Shown: one piece after another, positions 34,239 through 42,460 of the stretch
How the letters are laid out: every line of letters starts with the position of its first letter
Numbering within the stretch: the stretch's first letter is position 1
From: [Mycobacterium] vasticus
GTDB lineage: Bacteria > Actinomycetota > Actinomycetes > Mycobacteriales > Mycobacteriaceae
Direction: 5' to 3'
Length of the DNA: 64,000 nt
Assembly: GCF_020181595.1 (NCBI RefSeq)
Contig: NZ_CP084028.1
Location: 3,549,601 to 3,613,600, forward strand
Notes under the pieces: generated by a model
Seen by the model: only the letters and a program-made list of their open reading frames with translations
Told to the model about the DNA's origin: nothing
Databases searched by the model: none
Translations under genes and position numbers: made by a program

Positions 34239-35437
34239 GCCGCCGCCTCCGGCTGGTCCGCCGGGTCGAACGGCTCGAAGGCGTAGCCGTAGTCCGGGAC
34301 CCCGGAGCGCACCGCGACCCGGCGCAGCACCAGCCGGCCTCGGTCGCCGATCCAGACCCCACCGGCGGGAGCGCCGGTTACCTTCACCAGCGCGCGGACG
34401 CCCACATCATCGAGCTCGACGATGACCAGCGAGTACGGGGTCACCAGGCCGGGCACCGGCATCTGCACGGTGACCTCGGTGTAGACCGTGCCGACCCGGG
34501 GCAGCTCGACCCGCTCGTAGGCGGTGCTCAGAGTCGAGTCGTCGCCGACCCGATAGCGCGGCGGGAAGTCGAGTTCGTCGCTGCCGGGATGCCGGCCGGC
34601 CTCCCAGCGCACCTTGGCCTCGAACGCGCGCTCGTAGGCGGCCAGTGAGATCGGCAGGTCCGCGCCGGGTGTGCGCTCGCCGTCGGGCAGCGGCCGCGGC
34701 GCCGGTTCACGGCGGTGCACTCCCACCTGTGCGCCACCGGATACCTCCCCCACCGTGATCCCGGACAGGCTGGCCTGCTCGACGGCCAGCAGCGGACCTG
34801 AGGTCCCGGTCTCGGCCAGTACCGCCAGCGCGAACAGTCCCGAGCTGGCGCCGACCGTCGGCAACGGCGCCGGATCGCCGCTGCACAGTTCGGCGGCCCG
34901 ATCGTGCCCGACCCCGGCCAGCATCACCGGGGTCTGAACCCACGCCGCCACCAGCGACGCCAACAGACCCCGCTCGTGCAACAGCCGGGGGTCGCCGTAG
35001 TCGTGCACCACTCCGGCATCGCGGGTACGCACCGGCAGGCTGCGGGCGATGCGGGCCGCGGTGCGGATCGCCAGCCCGGCGTCGCCGGTGAGCACCGCGA
35101 CACCGCCGGCAGGCTCCAGGTCCGCCCCGATGACCAGGGTCCGGGGCCGCGCCGAGCTCAGGGCGTCCAGCGCGGCCGGCGCACCGCCGAGCCGCTCGAC
35201 CACCTCCAACTCGGGGTCCAGTCCCAGGCCCGCCAGCAGCACCGCGGCGTTGCTGCCCTCGGTCAGCGGAAGGTCGCGACTGACCACCACCACCCGCTCC
35301 ACCGCGCCGCCGTCGGCCAGGGCGGCCCGGCCGGCCTCGACCGCCAGGGTGATGGCGTCTTCGTCGTCGCCGGCGACCCTGGCCGCGTCAGTGCCCCAGC
35401 ACGGCAGATAGGTGCCAATCGAAGCTACGTGCGGCAT
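34235..35437 (-). CDS. HMG-CoA-synthase-like domain fused to DUF35 OB-fold domain
   Basis: 400 residues. Residues 1 to about 230 have a thiolase/HMG-CoA-synthase-like fold (SIGTYLPCWG at the start, AVLAGLGLDPELEVVERLGGAPAALDAL, VIGADLEPAGG). The Cys expected in the xCxGGT nucleophile turn is replaced (ERLGGAPA), so this part is probably not an acyl-enzyme catalyst. The C-terminus (about 280-385) is an OB-fold of DUF35 type (YTEVTVQMPVPGLVTPYSLVIVELDD, VKVTGAPAGGVWIGDRGRLVLRRV). DUF35 proteins form complexes with SCP2-type thiolases, and the neighbour at 33069-34238 is exactly that. Confidence 0.77.
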   Translation of the reverse strand: MPHVASIGTYLPCWGTDAARVAGDDEDAITLAVEAGRAALADGGAVERVVVVSRDLPLTEGSNAAVLLAGLGLDPELEVVERLGGAPAALDALSSARPRTLVIGADLEPAGGVAVLTGDAGLAIRTAARIARSLPVRTRDAGVVHDYGDPRLLHERGLLASLVAAWVQTPVMLAGVGHDRAAELCSGDPAPLPTVGASSGLFALAVLAETGTSGPLLAVEQASLSGITVGEVSGGAQVGVHRREPAPRPLPDGERTPGADLPISLAAYERAFEAKVRWEAGRHPGSDELDFPPRYRVGDDSTLSTAYERVELPRVGTVYTEVTVQMPVPGLVTPYSLVIVELDDVGVRALVKVTGAPAGGVWIGDRGRLVLRRVAVRSGVPDYGYAFEPFDPADQPEAAA

Positions 35438-35473
35438 CGCGAACCTTGCCCTGTCCTCGCCCTACCCGGTCAC

Positions 35474-36679
35474 CTAGGTGACCGCGCCGAGGGTCTTGAG
35501 TTCGATGATCCGGTCCCAGTCCAGGCCGAGGTCGAGCAGGATCTCGTCGGTCTGCTCGGCGAATCCGGGCGCGGGACCGGTCGCCGGGGCGGCCACGTCG
35601 AACTGCACCGGGTTGGCGACCAACTCCAGTTCGCCTGCCTGCACGATGTATTCGTTGGCGCGGATCTGCGCGTCCTGGGCGGCCTGGAGGGTGTCCTGAA
35701 CCGGCGCCCACGGGCCGGCCAGGGTGGCGAAGCGCTCACTCCACTCGGGCAGCGTCCGCTTGGCCATCGCCGTACGCAGGATCTCCACGGCTGCCGGGGT
35801 GTTCTCGGCGAAGGACGCTGCGGTGGCGAACCGCGGGTCGTCGATGTGGTCGTCGAGTTCCATGTGCCGGCAGACGTCGGCCCAGAACTTGGTGGGCTGC
35901 ATCATCACGAACGAGATGTAGCGCTCGTCGGCGGTCGCGTAAACCCCGACCAGCGGGTTGATCGGCGAGCCGTGCACGCCCGGCGGCTGTTGGACCAGCC
36001 GCTCGCCCAGGTGACTGGTCAGGGCAACGGTGTGCCCCATCGCCCACAGGCCGCTGCCCAGCAGGGACACGTCGACGACGGACGGCTCCCCGGTGCGCTC
36101 GCGCTGGAACAGCGCCGCCGCGATACCGCCGGCCAGGTTGGTGCCGGAGATGGTGTCACCGTAAGCCGGGCCGGGTGGTCCGATCATGCCCTCGATACCG
36201 GGCGGGGTGATGGTGGCGGCCGTACCGGCGCGACACCAGAAGGCGGTCATGTCGTACCCGCCCTTCTCCGCTTCGATGCCGCGGGGGCCCAGCGCGCTGC
36301 CGCGAGCGTAGATGACCTTCGGGTTGACCGCGCGGATGTCGTCGACGTCCATGGCGAACTTGCGGCGGTGCCCGGGAAGGAAGCTGGTCAGGAAAACGTC
36401 TGCGCGCTTTGCCAATTCGAGCAGAACCTCGCGACCCTGCGGCACCGACACGTCCAGTCCGATGCTGCGCTTGCCACGGTTGGCGTGCTCGATGTTGGGG
36501 TTCGGGTCGCCTTCGACCCGCAGCATCCCGGTCTGGCGCAGCCCGCGCTGGGGGTCACCGGTGACGGCGTGCTCGACCTTGATGACCTCCGCGCCCCACT
36601 CGGCCAGTACGGCGCCGGCCGACGGCACGAAGCCGTACATCGCGACCTCGAGTACCCGGACGCCTTCCAACGGCTTCAT
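35474..36679 (-). CDS. Class III CoA transferase (CaiB/BaiF family)
   Basis: 401 residues. The N-terminus LEGVRVLEVAMYGFVPSAGAVLAEWGAEVIKVEH and the segment PGPAYGDTISGTNLAGG, which carries the catalytic Asp, are diagnostic of formyl-CoA-transferase-like enzymes. It would move CoA from an acyl-CoA donor onto a carboxylic acid, without ATP. It overlaps the aldehyde dehydrogenase by four bases, so the order aldehyde to acid to acyl-CoA is encoded in one transcript ahead of the thiolase and Mce genes. Confidence 0.92.
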   Translation of the reverse strand: MKPLEGVRVLEVAMYGFVPSAGAVLAEWGAEVIKVEHAVTGDPQRGLRQTGMLRVEGDPNPNIEHANRGKRSIGLDVSVPQGREVLLELAKRADVFLTSFLPGHRRKFAMDVDDIRAVNPKVIYARGSALGPRGIEAEKGGYDMTAFWCRAGTAATITPPGIEGMIGPPGPAYGDTISGTNLAGGIAAALFQRERTGEPSVVDVSLLGSGLWAMGHTVALTSHLGERLVQQPPGVHGSPINPLVGVYATADERYISFVMMQPTKFWADVCRHMELDDHIDDPRFATAASFAENTPAAVEILRTAMAKRTLPEWSERFATLAGPWAPVQDTLQAAQDAQIRANEYIVQAGELELVANPVQFDVAAPATGPAPGFAEQTDEILLDLGLDWDRIIELKTLGAVT

Positions 36680-38169
36680 CCGGGCTGCCCCGCAGCCGGG
36701 GTTGCGAACGTCTTGGACTCCAGGAACTCCTCCAGGCCGGCGACGCCCATCTCCCGGCCGATGCCGGACTGCTTGAATCCGCCGAACGGCGCGTCGGGGC
36801 TGAAGTAGTTGCCGCCGTTGATCGAGAACGTTCCGGTGCGGATCCGCCGGGCCATCGCGACCGCGCGGTCCTGGCCGCCGAAGATCGCGCCGGACAGCCC
36901 GTAGATGGAGTTGTTGGCGATGCGCACCGCGTCGTCGTCATCGTCATAGCCGATCACGGTCAGGACCGGCCCGAAGACCTCTTCCTGAGCGATCTCGCTG
37001 TCCGGGTCGACGCCGGTCAACAGGGTGGGCGTATAGAAGAAGCCCGGGTCGACCTTCTGACCGCCCGTCACCAGCGTTGCGCCGGCGGCCACCGCACGCT
37101 GCACCATGGCATCGACCTTGTCGCGCTGGCGGGCACTGATCAGCGGACCCATGTAGGTCTTCGGGTCGGTCGGGTCGCCGTAGCGCACGTGCGAGAAGTT
37201 GGTCTTGATCCGCTCGACGATCTCATCGTGGTGACTGTTGGGCACCAGCAGCCGAGACGTCAGCGCGCAGCCCTGGCCGGCGTGGGTGACCATCGAGAAC
37301 GACGCGAACACCGCGGCCATGTTGAAGTCGGCGTCGTCGAGGATGATCGCCGCGGACTTGCCGCCCAGCTCCAGAAAGACCCGCTTGAGGGTGCCGCTGG
37401 CGGCGGCCATGATGGCGCGGCCGGTCGGGGTGGACCCGGTGAAGGTGACCATGTCGACGCCGGGGTCGGTGGTCAGCGCCGCACCGACCTTGGGGTCCGA
37501 CGAGCTGAGCACGTTGACCACCCCGGGCGGGATGTCGGTGTGGTTGGCGATCAGCTCGCCCAGAGCCAGGGTGATCAGCGGGGTGTCCGGGGCCGCCTTG
37601 AGCACCACGGTGCAGCCGGCGGCCAGCGCGGGCGCGAGTTTCGCCAGGGCCAACTGGTTGGGGTAGTTGTAGGCGATGATCGCGGCGACGACGCCGGCGC
37701 CTTCCTTCTCCACCCAGCGGTGGTGCAGCATCCCGCGGCTCTCGATGTTGCCGAGGTCCTCGGTCATCGGGTAGTCCTCGAGCAGATCGGCGTAGTAGCG
37801 CACGATCGCGATCGGCTGGTCGAGCTGGGCACCCTGGGTCAGCGCCGGGGTGGCGCCGACCTCGGCGATGGTGAGCGCGGCGAACTCGTCACGGTTTTCG
37901 ACCAGCGCCTTGTGCAACTGATCCAGGCAGCGGATCCGCAGTGCGACATCGGTGGCCCAGCCACTGTCGTCGAAGGCCCGCCGGGCCGCTTCCACCGCCG
38001 CGGCGGCATGGGTTACGTCGGCCTCGGGGGCGTGGCCCAGGACCTCTCCGGTGGCCGGATTGAGCGAGGGGTAGGTGTTCACGCCCTCGACCAGCTTGCC
38101 GTCGATCAGCAGTCGCCGACCAGCCGTTTGACCAGCTGTGACGGACCCTGCCGTGTCCTGCGATCGCAT
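36676..38169 (-). CDS. Aldehyde dehydrogenase (NAD(P)+)
   Basis: 497 residues. FTGSTPTGR (cofactor), LELGGKSAA (Glu) and HAGQGCALTSR (catalytic Cys) are all present, with EEVFGPVLTV downstream. It is the first gene of the minus-strand operon leading through CoA transferase and thiolase to mceA-F. The ATG at 38169 has GGGAGG upstream. Its 5' region (38170-38387) is shared with a divergent SDR gene and contains GAGAAT-type operator halves. It probably oxidises a terminal aldehyde generated by an SDR or P450. Confidence 0.92.
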   Translation of the reverse strand: MRSQDTAGSVTAGQTAGRRLLIDGKLVEGVNTYPSLNPATGEVLGHAPEADVTHAAAAVEAARRAFDDSGWATDVALRIRCLDQLHKALVENRDEFAALTIAEVGATPALTQGAQLDQPIAIVRYYADLLEDYPMTEDLGNIESRGMLHHRWVEKEGAGVVAAIIAYNYPNQLALAKLAPALAAGCTVVLKAAPDTPLITLALGELIANHTDIPPGVVNVLSSSDPKVGAALTTDPGVDMVTFTGSTPTGRAIMAAASGTLKRVFLELGGKSAAIILDDADFNMAAVFASFSMVTHAGQGCALTSRLLVPNSHHDEIVERIKTNFSHVRYGDPTDPKTYMGPLISARQRDKVDAMVQRAVAAGATLVTGGQKVDPGFFYTPTLLTGVDPDSEIAQEEVFGPVLTVIGYDDDDDAVRIANNSIYGLSGAIFGGQDRAVAMARRIRTGTFSINGGNYFSPDAPFGGFKQSGIGREMGVAGLEEFLESKTFATPAAGQPG

Positions 38170-38193
38170 CCGAGCCTCCCGCCGGGTAACTAC

Positions 38194-38234
38194 ATTCTCG
38201 TGTGCGGCGAATCATACATCTCAAAGCCGAGAAT
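38194..38234. promoter_or_regulatory. Half-sites of the GAGAAT/ATTCTC motif in divergent promoter
   Basis: ATTCTCG at 38194-38200 and CGAGAAT at 38228-38234 are the two arms of the motif seen complete at 44675, 57168 and 58750, here 27 bases apart. Read on the minus strand the first continues as CGAGAATGTAGTTACC, which keeps the left arm and spacer of the site at 57168 but has a decayed right arm. It may bind weakly or be a remnant upstream of the aldehyde dehydrogenase operon. Confidence 0.4.
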
Positions 38235-38348
38235 TCAAGGGTCGAACGAAACCGGCGGACAGCGCCCTGAGTCACCGCATTTGGACTAGGTTCTTCTATA
38301 TCCCCTGATGAGAACCGGTGCGCGCCGGTCTTGCCAGAAACGCAGCTG

Positions 38349-38365
38349 CGAGAGTATGATTCTCG
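38349..38365. promoter_or_regulatory. GAGAAT-N3-ATTCTC-type operator before SDR gene
   Basis: CGAGAGT-ATG-ATTCTCG has seven-base arms with one mismatch. It sits 23 bases before the GTG start of the SDR at 38388 and resembles the perfect sites at 44675-44691 and 57168-57182. The position, over the presumed promoter, fits repression. Confidence 0.6.
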
Positions 38366-38387
38366 TCGTTCGGGAAGGGGATTCTTT

Positions 38388-39107
38388 GTGAGCGAGACGG
38401 CCCTCGTGAGGACTGCTGTTGTGACCGGGGGTGCCTCGGGTATCGGTGCGGCGGTGGTGAACCGGTTACGTGCCGACGGGCGCCAAGTCGCGATCATCGA
38501 CCTTAAACCCGGCGATCAGGAGTTGGCCTTCGCCGCCGACGTGACCGATCGCGGGCAGATCGACGCCGCGCTGTCGCGGATCCGCGAGCAGCTGGGGCCG
38601 GTCACCATCCTGGTCAACGCCGCAGGCAAGGACGGCTTCAAGAAGTTCAGCCACATCAGTTTCGAAGACTGGCAGCAGATCATCGACATCAACCTCAACG
38701 GGGTGTTCCACACCACCCAGGCGGTGCTGCCCGACATGATCGAGGCCGGCTGGGGACGCATCGTCAACATCTCCTCATCGAGCACGCACTCCGGCACTCC
38801 CTATATGGCGCACTACGTCTCGGCCAAGTCCGCGGTCAACGGTCTCACCAAGACCCTGGCGCTGGAGTACGGACCAGCCGGCATCACCGTCAACGCCGTG
38901 CCGCCGGGCTTCATCGACACCCCCATGCTGCGCAACGCCGATCGTCACGGCTTCCTCGGCGACATCGACGACAACATCGCCAAGACCCCGGTGCGGCGCA
39001 TGGGTAAACCCGAAGACATCGCGGCGGCGTGCGCCTTCCTGACGTCCGAGGAGGCCGGTTACATCACCGGGCAGATCCTGGGCGTCAACGGCGGCCGCAA
39101 CACCTGA
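38388..39107 (+). CDS. Short-chain dehydrogenase/reductase
   Basis: 239 residues from a GTG at 38388 with GGAAGGGG seven bases upstream; the longer in-frame reading from 38331 crosses the operator and is unlikely. TGGASGIG is the NAD-binding motif, NAAGKDG the structural Asn region, NISSSSTHSG holds the Ser and YVSAK the Tyr and Lys. It resembles 2-hydroxycyclohexanecarboxyl-CoA or 3-oxoacyl-type reductases. It leads the operon SDR, mycofactocin-type SDR, ferredoxin, P450. Confidence 0.88.
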   Translation: MSETALVRTAVVTGGASGIGAAVVNRLRADGRQVAIIDLKPGDQELAFAADVTDRGQIDAALSRIREQLGPVTILVNAAGKDGFKKFSHISFEDWQQIIDINLNGVFHTTQAVLPDMIEAGWGRIVNISSSSTHSGTPYMAHYVSAKSAVNGLTKTLALEYGPAGITVNAVPPGFIDTPMLRNADRHGFLGDIDDNIAKTPVRRMGKPEDIAAACAFLTSEEAGYITGQILGVNGGRNT

Positions 39108-39148
39108 TCACCTGCCACATCGCTAGTGCAATGACGAAAGGAACAGCT

Positions 39149-40009
39149 GTGGGACGCGTTGCCGGAAAGGTCGCATTCATCACGGGGGCTGCCCGCGGGC
39201 AGGGCCGCAGCCACGCGCTGCGACTGGCCGAGGAAGGCGCCGACATCATCGCCGTCGACCTGTGCCAGGACATCGAGACCATCGGCTACCCGATGGCCAC
39301 GCCGGAGGACCTTCAGGAGACCGCAAAGCTGGTCGAGAAGACCGGCCGGGGCATCGTCACCGCGCAGGCCGATGTGCGCGACGCCGCCGCCCTGCGGACC
39401 GCGCTGGAGGCCGGGCTCGCCGAGTTCGGCAAGCTCGACATCGTCGTCGCCCAGGCCGGAGTCGCCGGCATGAAGGGCAATCCCCCGCTGCAGGCGTGGA
39501 TCGACGTCATCAACACCAACCTGGTCGGCACCATCAACGGCATCCAGGTGGCGCTGCCGCACCTGGGTGAAGGCGCCTCGATCATCGCCACCTCCTCGGC
39601 CGCCGCGCTGATGGACGCCCACCAGAAGGCCAACCCGGGCGGCGACCCGGGCGGGATGGCCTACATGACCTCCAAGCGGCTGATGGCGCAGTACGTCCAT
39701 GACCTGGCCACCGAGCTGGCGGTTCGCGGTATCCGCGCCAACGTGATTCACCCGACCAACTGCAACACCGACATGTTGCAGAGCGAGCCGATGTACCGCT
39801 CCTTCCGGCCCGACCTGGACCACCCGACCCGCGCCGACGCCGAACCGGTCTTCTATGTGCAGCAGGCGATGAAGGTGCCGTTCATCGAGCCCGAGGACAT
39901 CTCCAACGCGGTGCTCTGGCTCGCGTCCGAGGAGTCCCGGTTCGTCACCGGCATGCAGTTGCGGGTCGACGCCGGTGGCTACCTGAAGTGGTACGACTAC
40001 CACGTCTGA
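39149..40009 (+). CDS. Mycofactocin-coupled SDR oxidoreductase
   Basis: 286 residues from the GTG at 39149 (AAAGGA six bases upstream); an ATG at 39131 would add six residues. The N-terminus GRVAGKVAFITGAARGQGRSHALRLA and the following acidic insertion (VDLCQDIETIGYPMATPEDL) are the signature of SDRs that keep NAD bound and pass electrons to the peptide redox cofactor mycofactocin. The catalytic Ser is in ATSSAAAL and Tyr-x3-Lys is YMTSK. It probably oxidises a secondary or primary alcohol formed by the P450 encoded two genes downstream. Confidence 0.9.
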   Translation: MGRVAGKVAFITGAARGQGRSHALRLAEEGADIIAVDLCQDIETIGYPMATPEDLQETAKLVEKTGRGIVTAQADVRDAAALRTALEAGLAEFGKLDIVVAQAGVAGMKGNPPLQAWIDVINTNLVGTINGIQVALPHLGEGASIIATSSAAALMDAHQKANPGGDPGGMAYMTSKRLMAQYVHDLATELAVRGIRANVIHPTNCNTDMLQSEPMYRSFRPDLDHPTRADAEPVFYVQQAMKVPFIEPEDISNAVLWLASEESRFVTGMQLRVDAGGYLKWYDYHV

Positions 40010-40046
40010 TGACCGACGACACTCGCCCGGATCGGATAGGAGCAGC

Positions 40047-40298
40047 ATGAAAGTTTGGGTCGACCCGCAGCGCTGTCAGGGCCATGGGCTGTGCAAGATG
40101 ATCGCGCCCGACGCCTTCGAACTCGACGACGTCGACGGCCACTCCACCGCGGTCAGCGAGATCGTCGCAGCCGACCAAGAGGAAGTCGTGATCGAGGCCA
40201 TGCGGTCGTGCCCAGAACGCGCGATCTTCGTCGACGGGAAGGACTCCACCGGCCAGGCCGCGGCCGGTGCTGGGCAGCCGGATTGGACCACCAAGTGA
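40047..40298 (+). CDS. Ferredoxin, [3Fe-4S] type, P450 partner
   Basis: 83 residues. Cluster ligands are C-x5-C in CQGHGLC and the Cys of CPERA about 36 residues later; the middle position that is Cys in [4Fe-4S] ferredoxins is His (CxxHxxC). This is the mycobacterial P450-associated ferredoxin type. The stop overlaps the GTG of the P450 gene by four bases, so the pair is translated together. A Gly/Ala-rich tail follows the fold. Confidence 0.92.
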   Translation: MKVWVDPQRCQGHGLCKMIAPDAFELDDVDGHSTAVSEIVAADQEEVVIEAMRSCPERAIFVDGKDSTGQAAAGAGQPDWTTK

Positions 40299-41635
40299 AC
40301 GAACAGAAGAAGCAGCACAACTATCATTTCGACCGCCACGCGCCGGAATACCGTGATCGATTCCTCGACATCACCGATGAGATGCAGGCTAAGTGTCCGA
40401 TGGCCTGGAGCGAGACGTACGACGGCCACTGGGTGGCGGCCGGCGCCTCAGAGGTTTTCGAACTGGCCCGCTGTCCGCACGTCTCCAACGACCACGACAT
40501 CCACAACGAGCGTCGCGGCTACAAGGGCATCTCCATCCCACCCGCGAAGCGCGCCCAAAACCGGGGTGGCGTGCTGGAGATGGACGGCGATGAGCAGCAG
40601 TTCTACCGAGACCTGCTGAACCCGTACATGTCCCCGGCCGCCATTAAACGGTGGATTCCGTTGATCGACGAGATCACGCGTGCCACCATCAACGAGAAGA
40701 TCGAGGACGGCCGCATCGACTTCGTCGACGACCTGGCCAACATCGTCCCGGCCGTCTTCACGCTGGCGATTCTCGGTATCCCGCTGAAGAATTGGACGAT
40801 CTACTGCGAACCGGTGCACGCCGCGGTGTACACCCCGGAGAACGACCCGGACTCGGTGCGCGTCGCCGAGATGCACCGGCAGATGGGCCTGGATCTGGCC
40901 ACCAACTACTTTGAGGTCAAACAGAATCCGCGGCCCGGCATCGTCAACGCGCTGGCTCAGGCGGTGCGGAACGGCGAACCGATCCCCGACCTCGACGGGC
41001 TGTCGATGGTGGGTGTGGTGATCGGCGGCGGCTTCGACACCACCACCGCACTGACCGCGCACAGCCTGGAATGGCTGTCGGAGCACCCGGGCGAGCGCGA
41101 GCGCCTGAGCGCCGAGCGCGAAAAGCTGTTCAACCACGCCACCGAGGAGTTCCTGCGCTACTTCACCCCGGCACCCGGCGACGGGCGCACCTTCTCCGAA
41201 GACGTCGAGGTGGCGGGCGTGCAGGTCAAGGAGGGCGAACGACTGTGGTTGTCCTGGGCGATGGCCAACCGTGATCCGTCGGTGTTCGACGAGCCCAACA
41301 AGTTGATCATGGACCGAAAGGGTAACCGGCACTTCAGTTTCGGTCTCGGTGTGCACCGCTGCATCGGCTCACACGTCGCGCGCGCCGTTTACAAGTCGAT
41401 GATGCTCGCGGTGCTCGACCGGATGCCGGACTACCAGTGCGATTCCGCCGGTGCGGTGCACTACGACACCATCGGCGTCATCCAGGGGATGCGGCACCTG
41501 CCGGCGACCTTCACCCCCGGAAAGCGGATCGGGCCGGGGCTCGACGAGACGCTGGAGAAGCTGCAGCGGATCTGCGACGAGCAGCAGTGCGCGCTGCCGA
41601 TCACCGAGCGCAAGGAAGATGTCGTCATCGACTAG
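40295..41635 (+). CDS. Cytochrome P450
   Basis: 446 residues from the GTG at 40295. The I-helix motif is GGGFDTTTA, the K-helix ExxR is in EEFLRYF, and the heme loop FSFGLGVHRCIGSHVAR places the Cys at about 356. It has an unusual C-terminal extension past the heme domain (about 30 residues, ending KEDVVID). It differs clearly from the other P450s of the window and belongs with its own ferredoxin and an alcohol-oxidising SDR, suggesting hydroxylation followed by oxidation. Substrate unknown. Confidence 0.92.
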   Translation: MNEQKKQHNYHFDRHAPEYRDRFLDITDEMQAKCPMAWSETYDGHWVAAGASEVFELARCPHVSNDHDIHNERRGYKGISIPPAKRAQNRGGVLEMDGDEQQFYRDLLNPYMSPAAIKRWIPLIDEITRATINEKIEDGRIDFVDDLANIVPAVFTLAILGIPLKNWTIYCEPVHAAVYTPENDPDSVRVAEMHRQMGLDLATNYFEVKQNPRPGIVNALAQAVRNGEPIPDLDGLSMVGVVIGGGFDTTTALTAHSLEWLSEHPGERERLSAEREKLFNHATEEFLRYFTPAPGDGRTFSEDVEVAGVQVKEGERLWLSWAMANRDPSVFDEPNKLIMDRKGNRHFSFGLGVHRCIGSHVARAVYKSMMLAVLDRMPDYQCDSAGAVHYDTIGVIQGMRHLPATFTPGKRIGPGLDETLEKLQRICDEQQCALPITERKEDVVID

Positions 41636-42453
41636 GACCGTGCGATCACCGTCTCGGCGAACTCGGCGATGGTCTCCGGCGATGGATCGGAGAACCACAC
41701 GTAGAATCGTTGCACTCCTTGGCTTCCCAGCCGGCCGAAGTGGTCGATGAGTTCATCGGCGCGCGCGCAGATCAGCCCGGATCCCAACTGGGCGTAGCGG
41801 CGCCGGCTTTTGCCGATCACCGCCTCGGCGTCGGCGCCTGCACCGATGAAGCCGACCATCTGTTGTACCGAAGCTCGGGCGTCACCGATCTGCGGCATCA
41901 GCCGGGGCAGGTCGTCGAGATGGGTGGCCGGCAGGTTCCACCAATCGGCATGCCGGCGAACCAGTTCCAGCATCCTGGGCCCGCGACCGCCGAGCAGCAG
42001 CGGTATCGGCTCGCGCGGCGCAGGTACCTGGTCGGCCCAGTAGCGCGACAGGTCCTCCAGGGTCCGCTGCAGCGCGGCCACCCGCTCGCGTCCGGTGGCC
42101 GTCCCGAACCCGAAATCCGCCAGCTCGTCGGGCATCGATCCCGAGCCCAGCCCCAGGTCGAACCTGCCACCGGAGACCTCGGCCAGCGTGACGGCCTGCT
42201 TGGCCAGTACCGACGAATGGCGGAACGCATCGCAGAGCACCAGGTGGCCGATCTGCAGCCGTTGCGTTTTCGCCGCGATCCAGGTGGCCAGCGTCATCGC
42301 CTCCCAGACCGGGCTGGCCGGCGCCATCGGTGTCCGAAGGTGGTCGAGCAGCGCAACCCCGTCGAAACCGCTTGCCTCGGCGGTACATGCGCGCAGCGTC
42401 AGCTCGTCGACACCGAGTCGGACCTGCGGCAGGAACAGGTACCACTGCGCCAC
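41632..42453 (-). CDS. LLM-class F420-dependent oxidoreductase
   Basis: 273 residues if the GTG at 42453 is used, seven bases after the upstream stop; no ribosome site is obvious, and the longer frame overlaps the upstream gene. The barrel starts WYLFLPQVRLG and contains FDGVALLDHL, LAEVSGGRFDLGLGSGS and PIPLLLGGRGPRMLELVRRHADWW, as in F420-dependent enzymes. It ends the three-gene minus-strand unit with two acyl-CoA dehydrogenases and overlaps the convergent P450 stop by four bases. Confidence 0.82.
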   Translation of the reverse strand: MAQWYLFLPQVRLGVDELTLRACTAEASGFDGVALLDHLRTPMAPASPVWEAMTLATWIAAKTQRLQIGHLVLCDAFRHSSVLAKQAVTLAEVSGGRFDLGLGSGSMPDELADFGFGTATGRERVAALQRTLEDLSRYWADQVPAPREPIPLLLGGRGPRMLELVRRHADWWNLPATHLDDLPRLMPQIGDARASVQQMVGFIGAGADAEAVIGKSRRRYAQLGSGLICARADELIDHFGRLGSQGVQRFYVWFSDPSPETIAEFAETVIARS

Positions 42454-42460
42454 GATCGGC

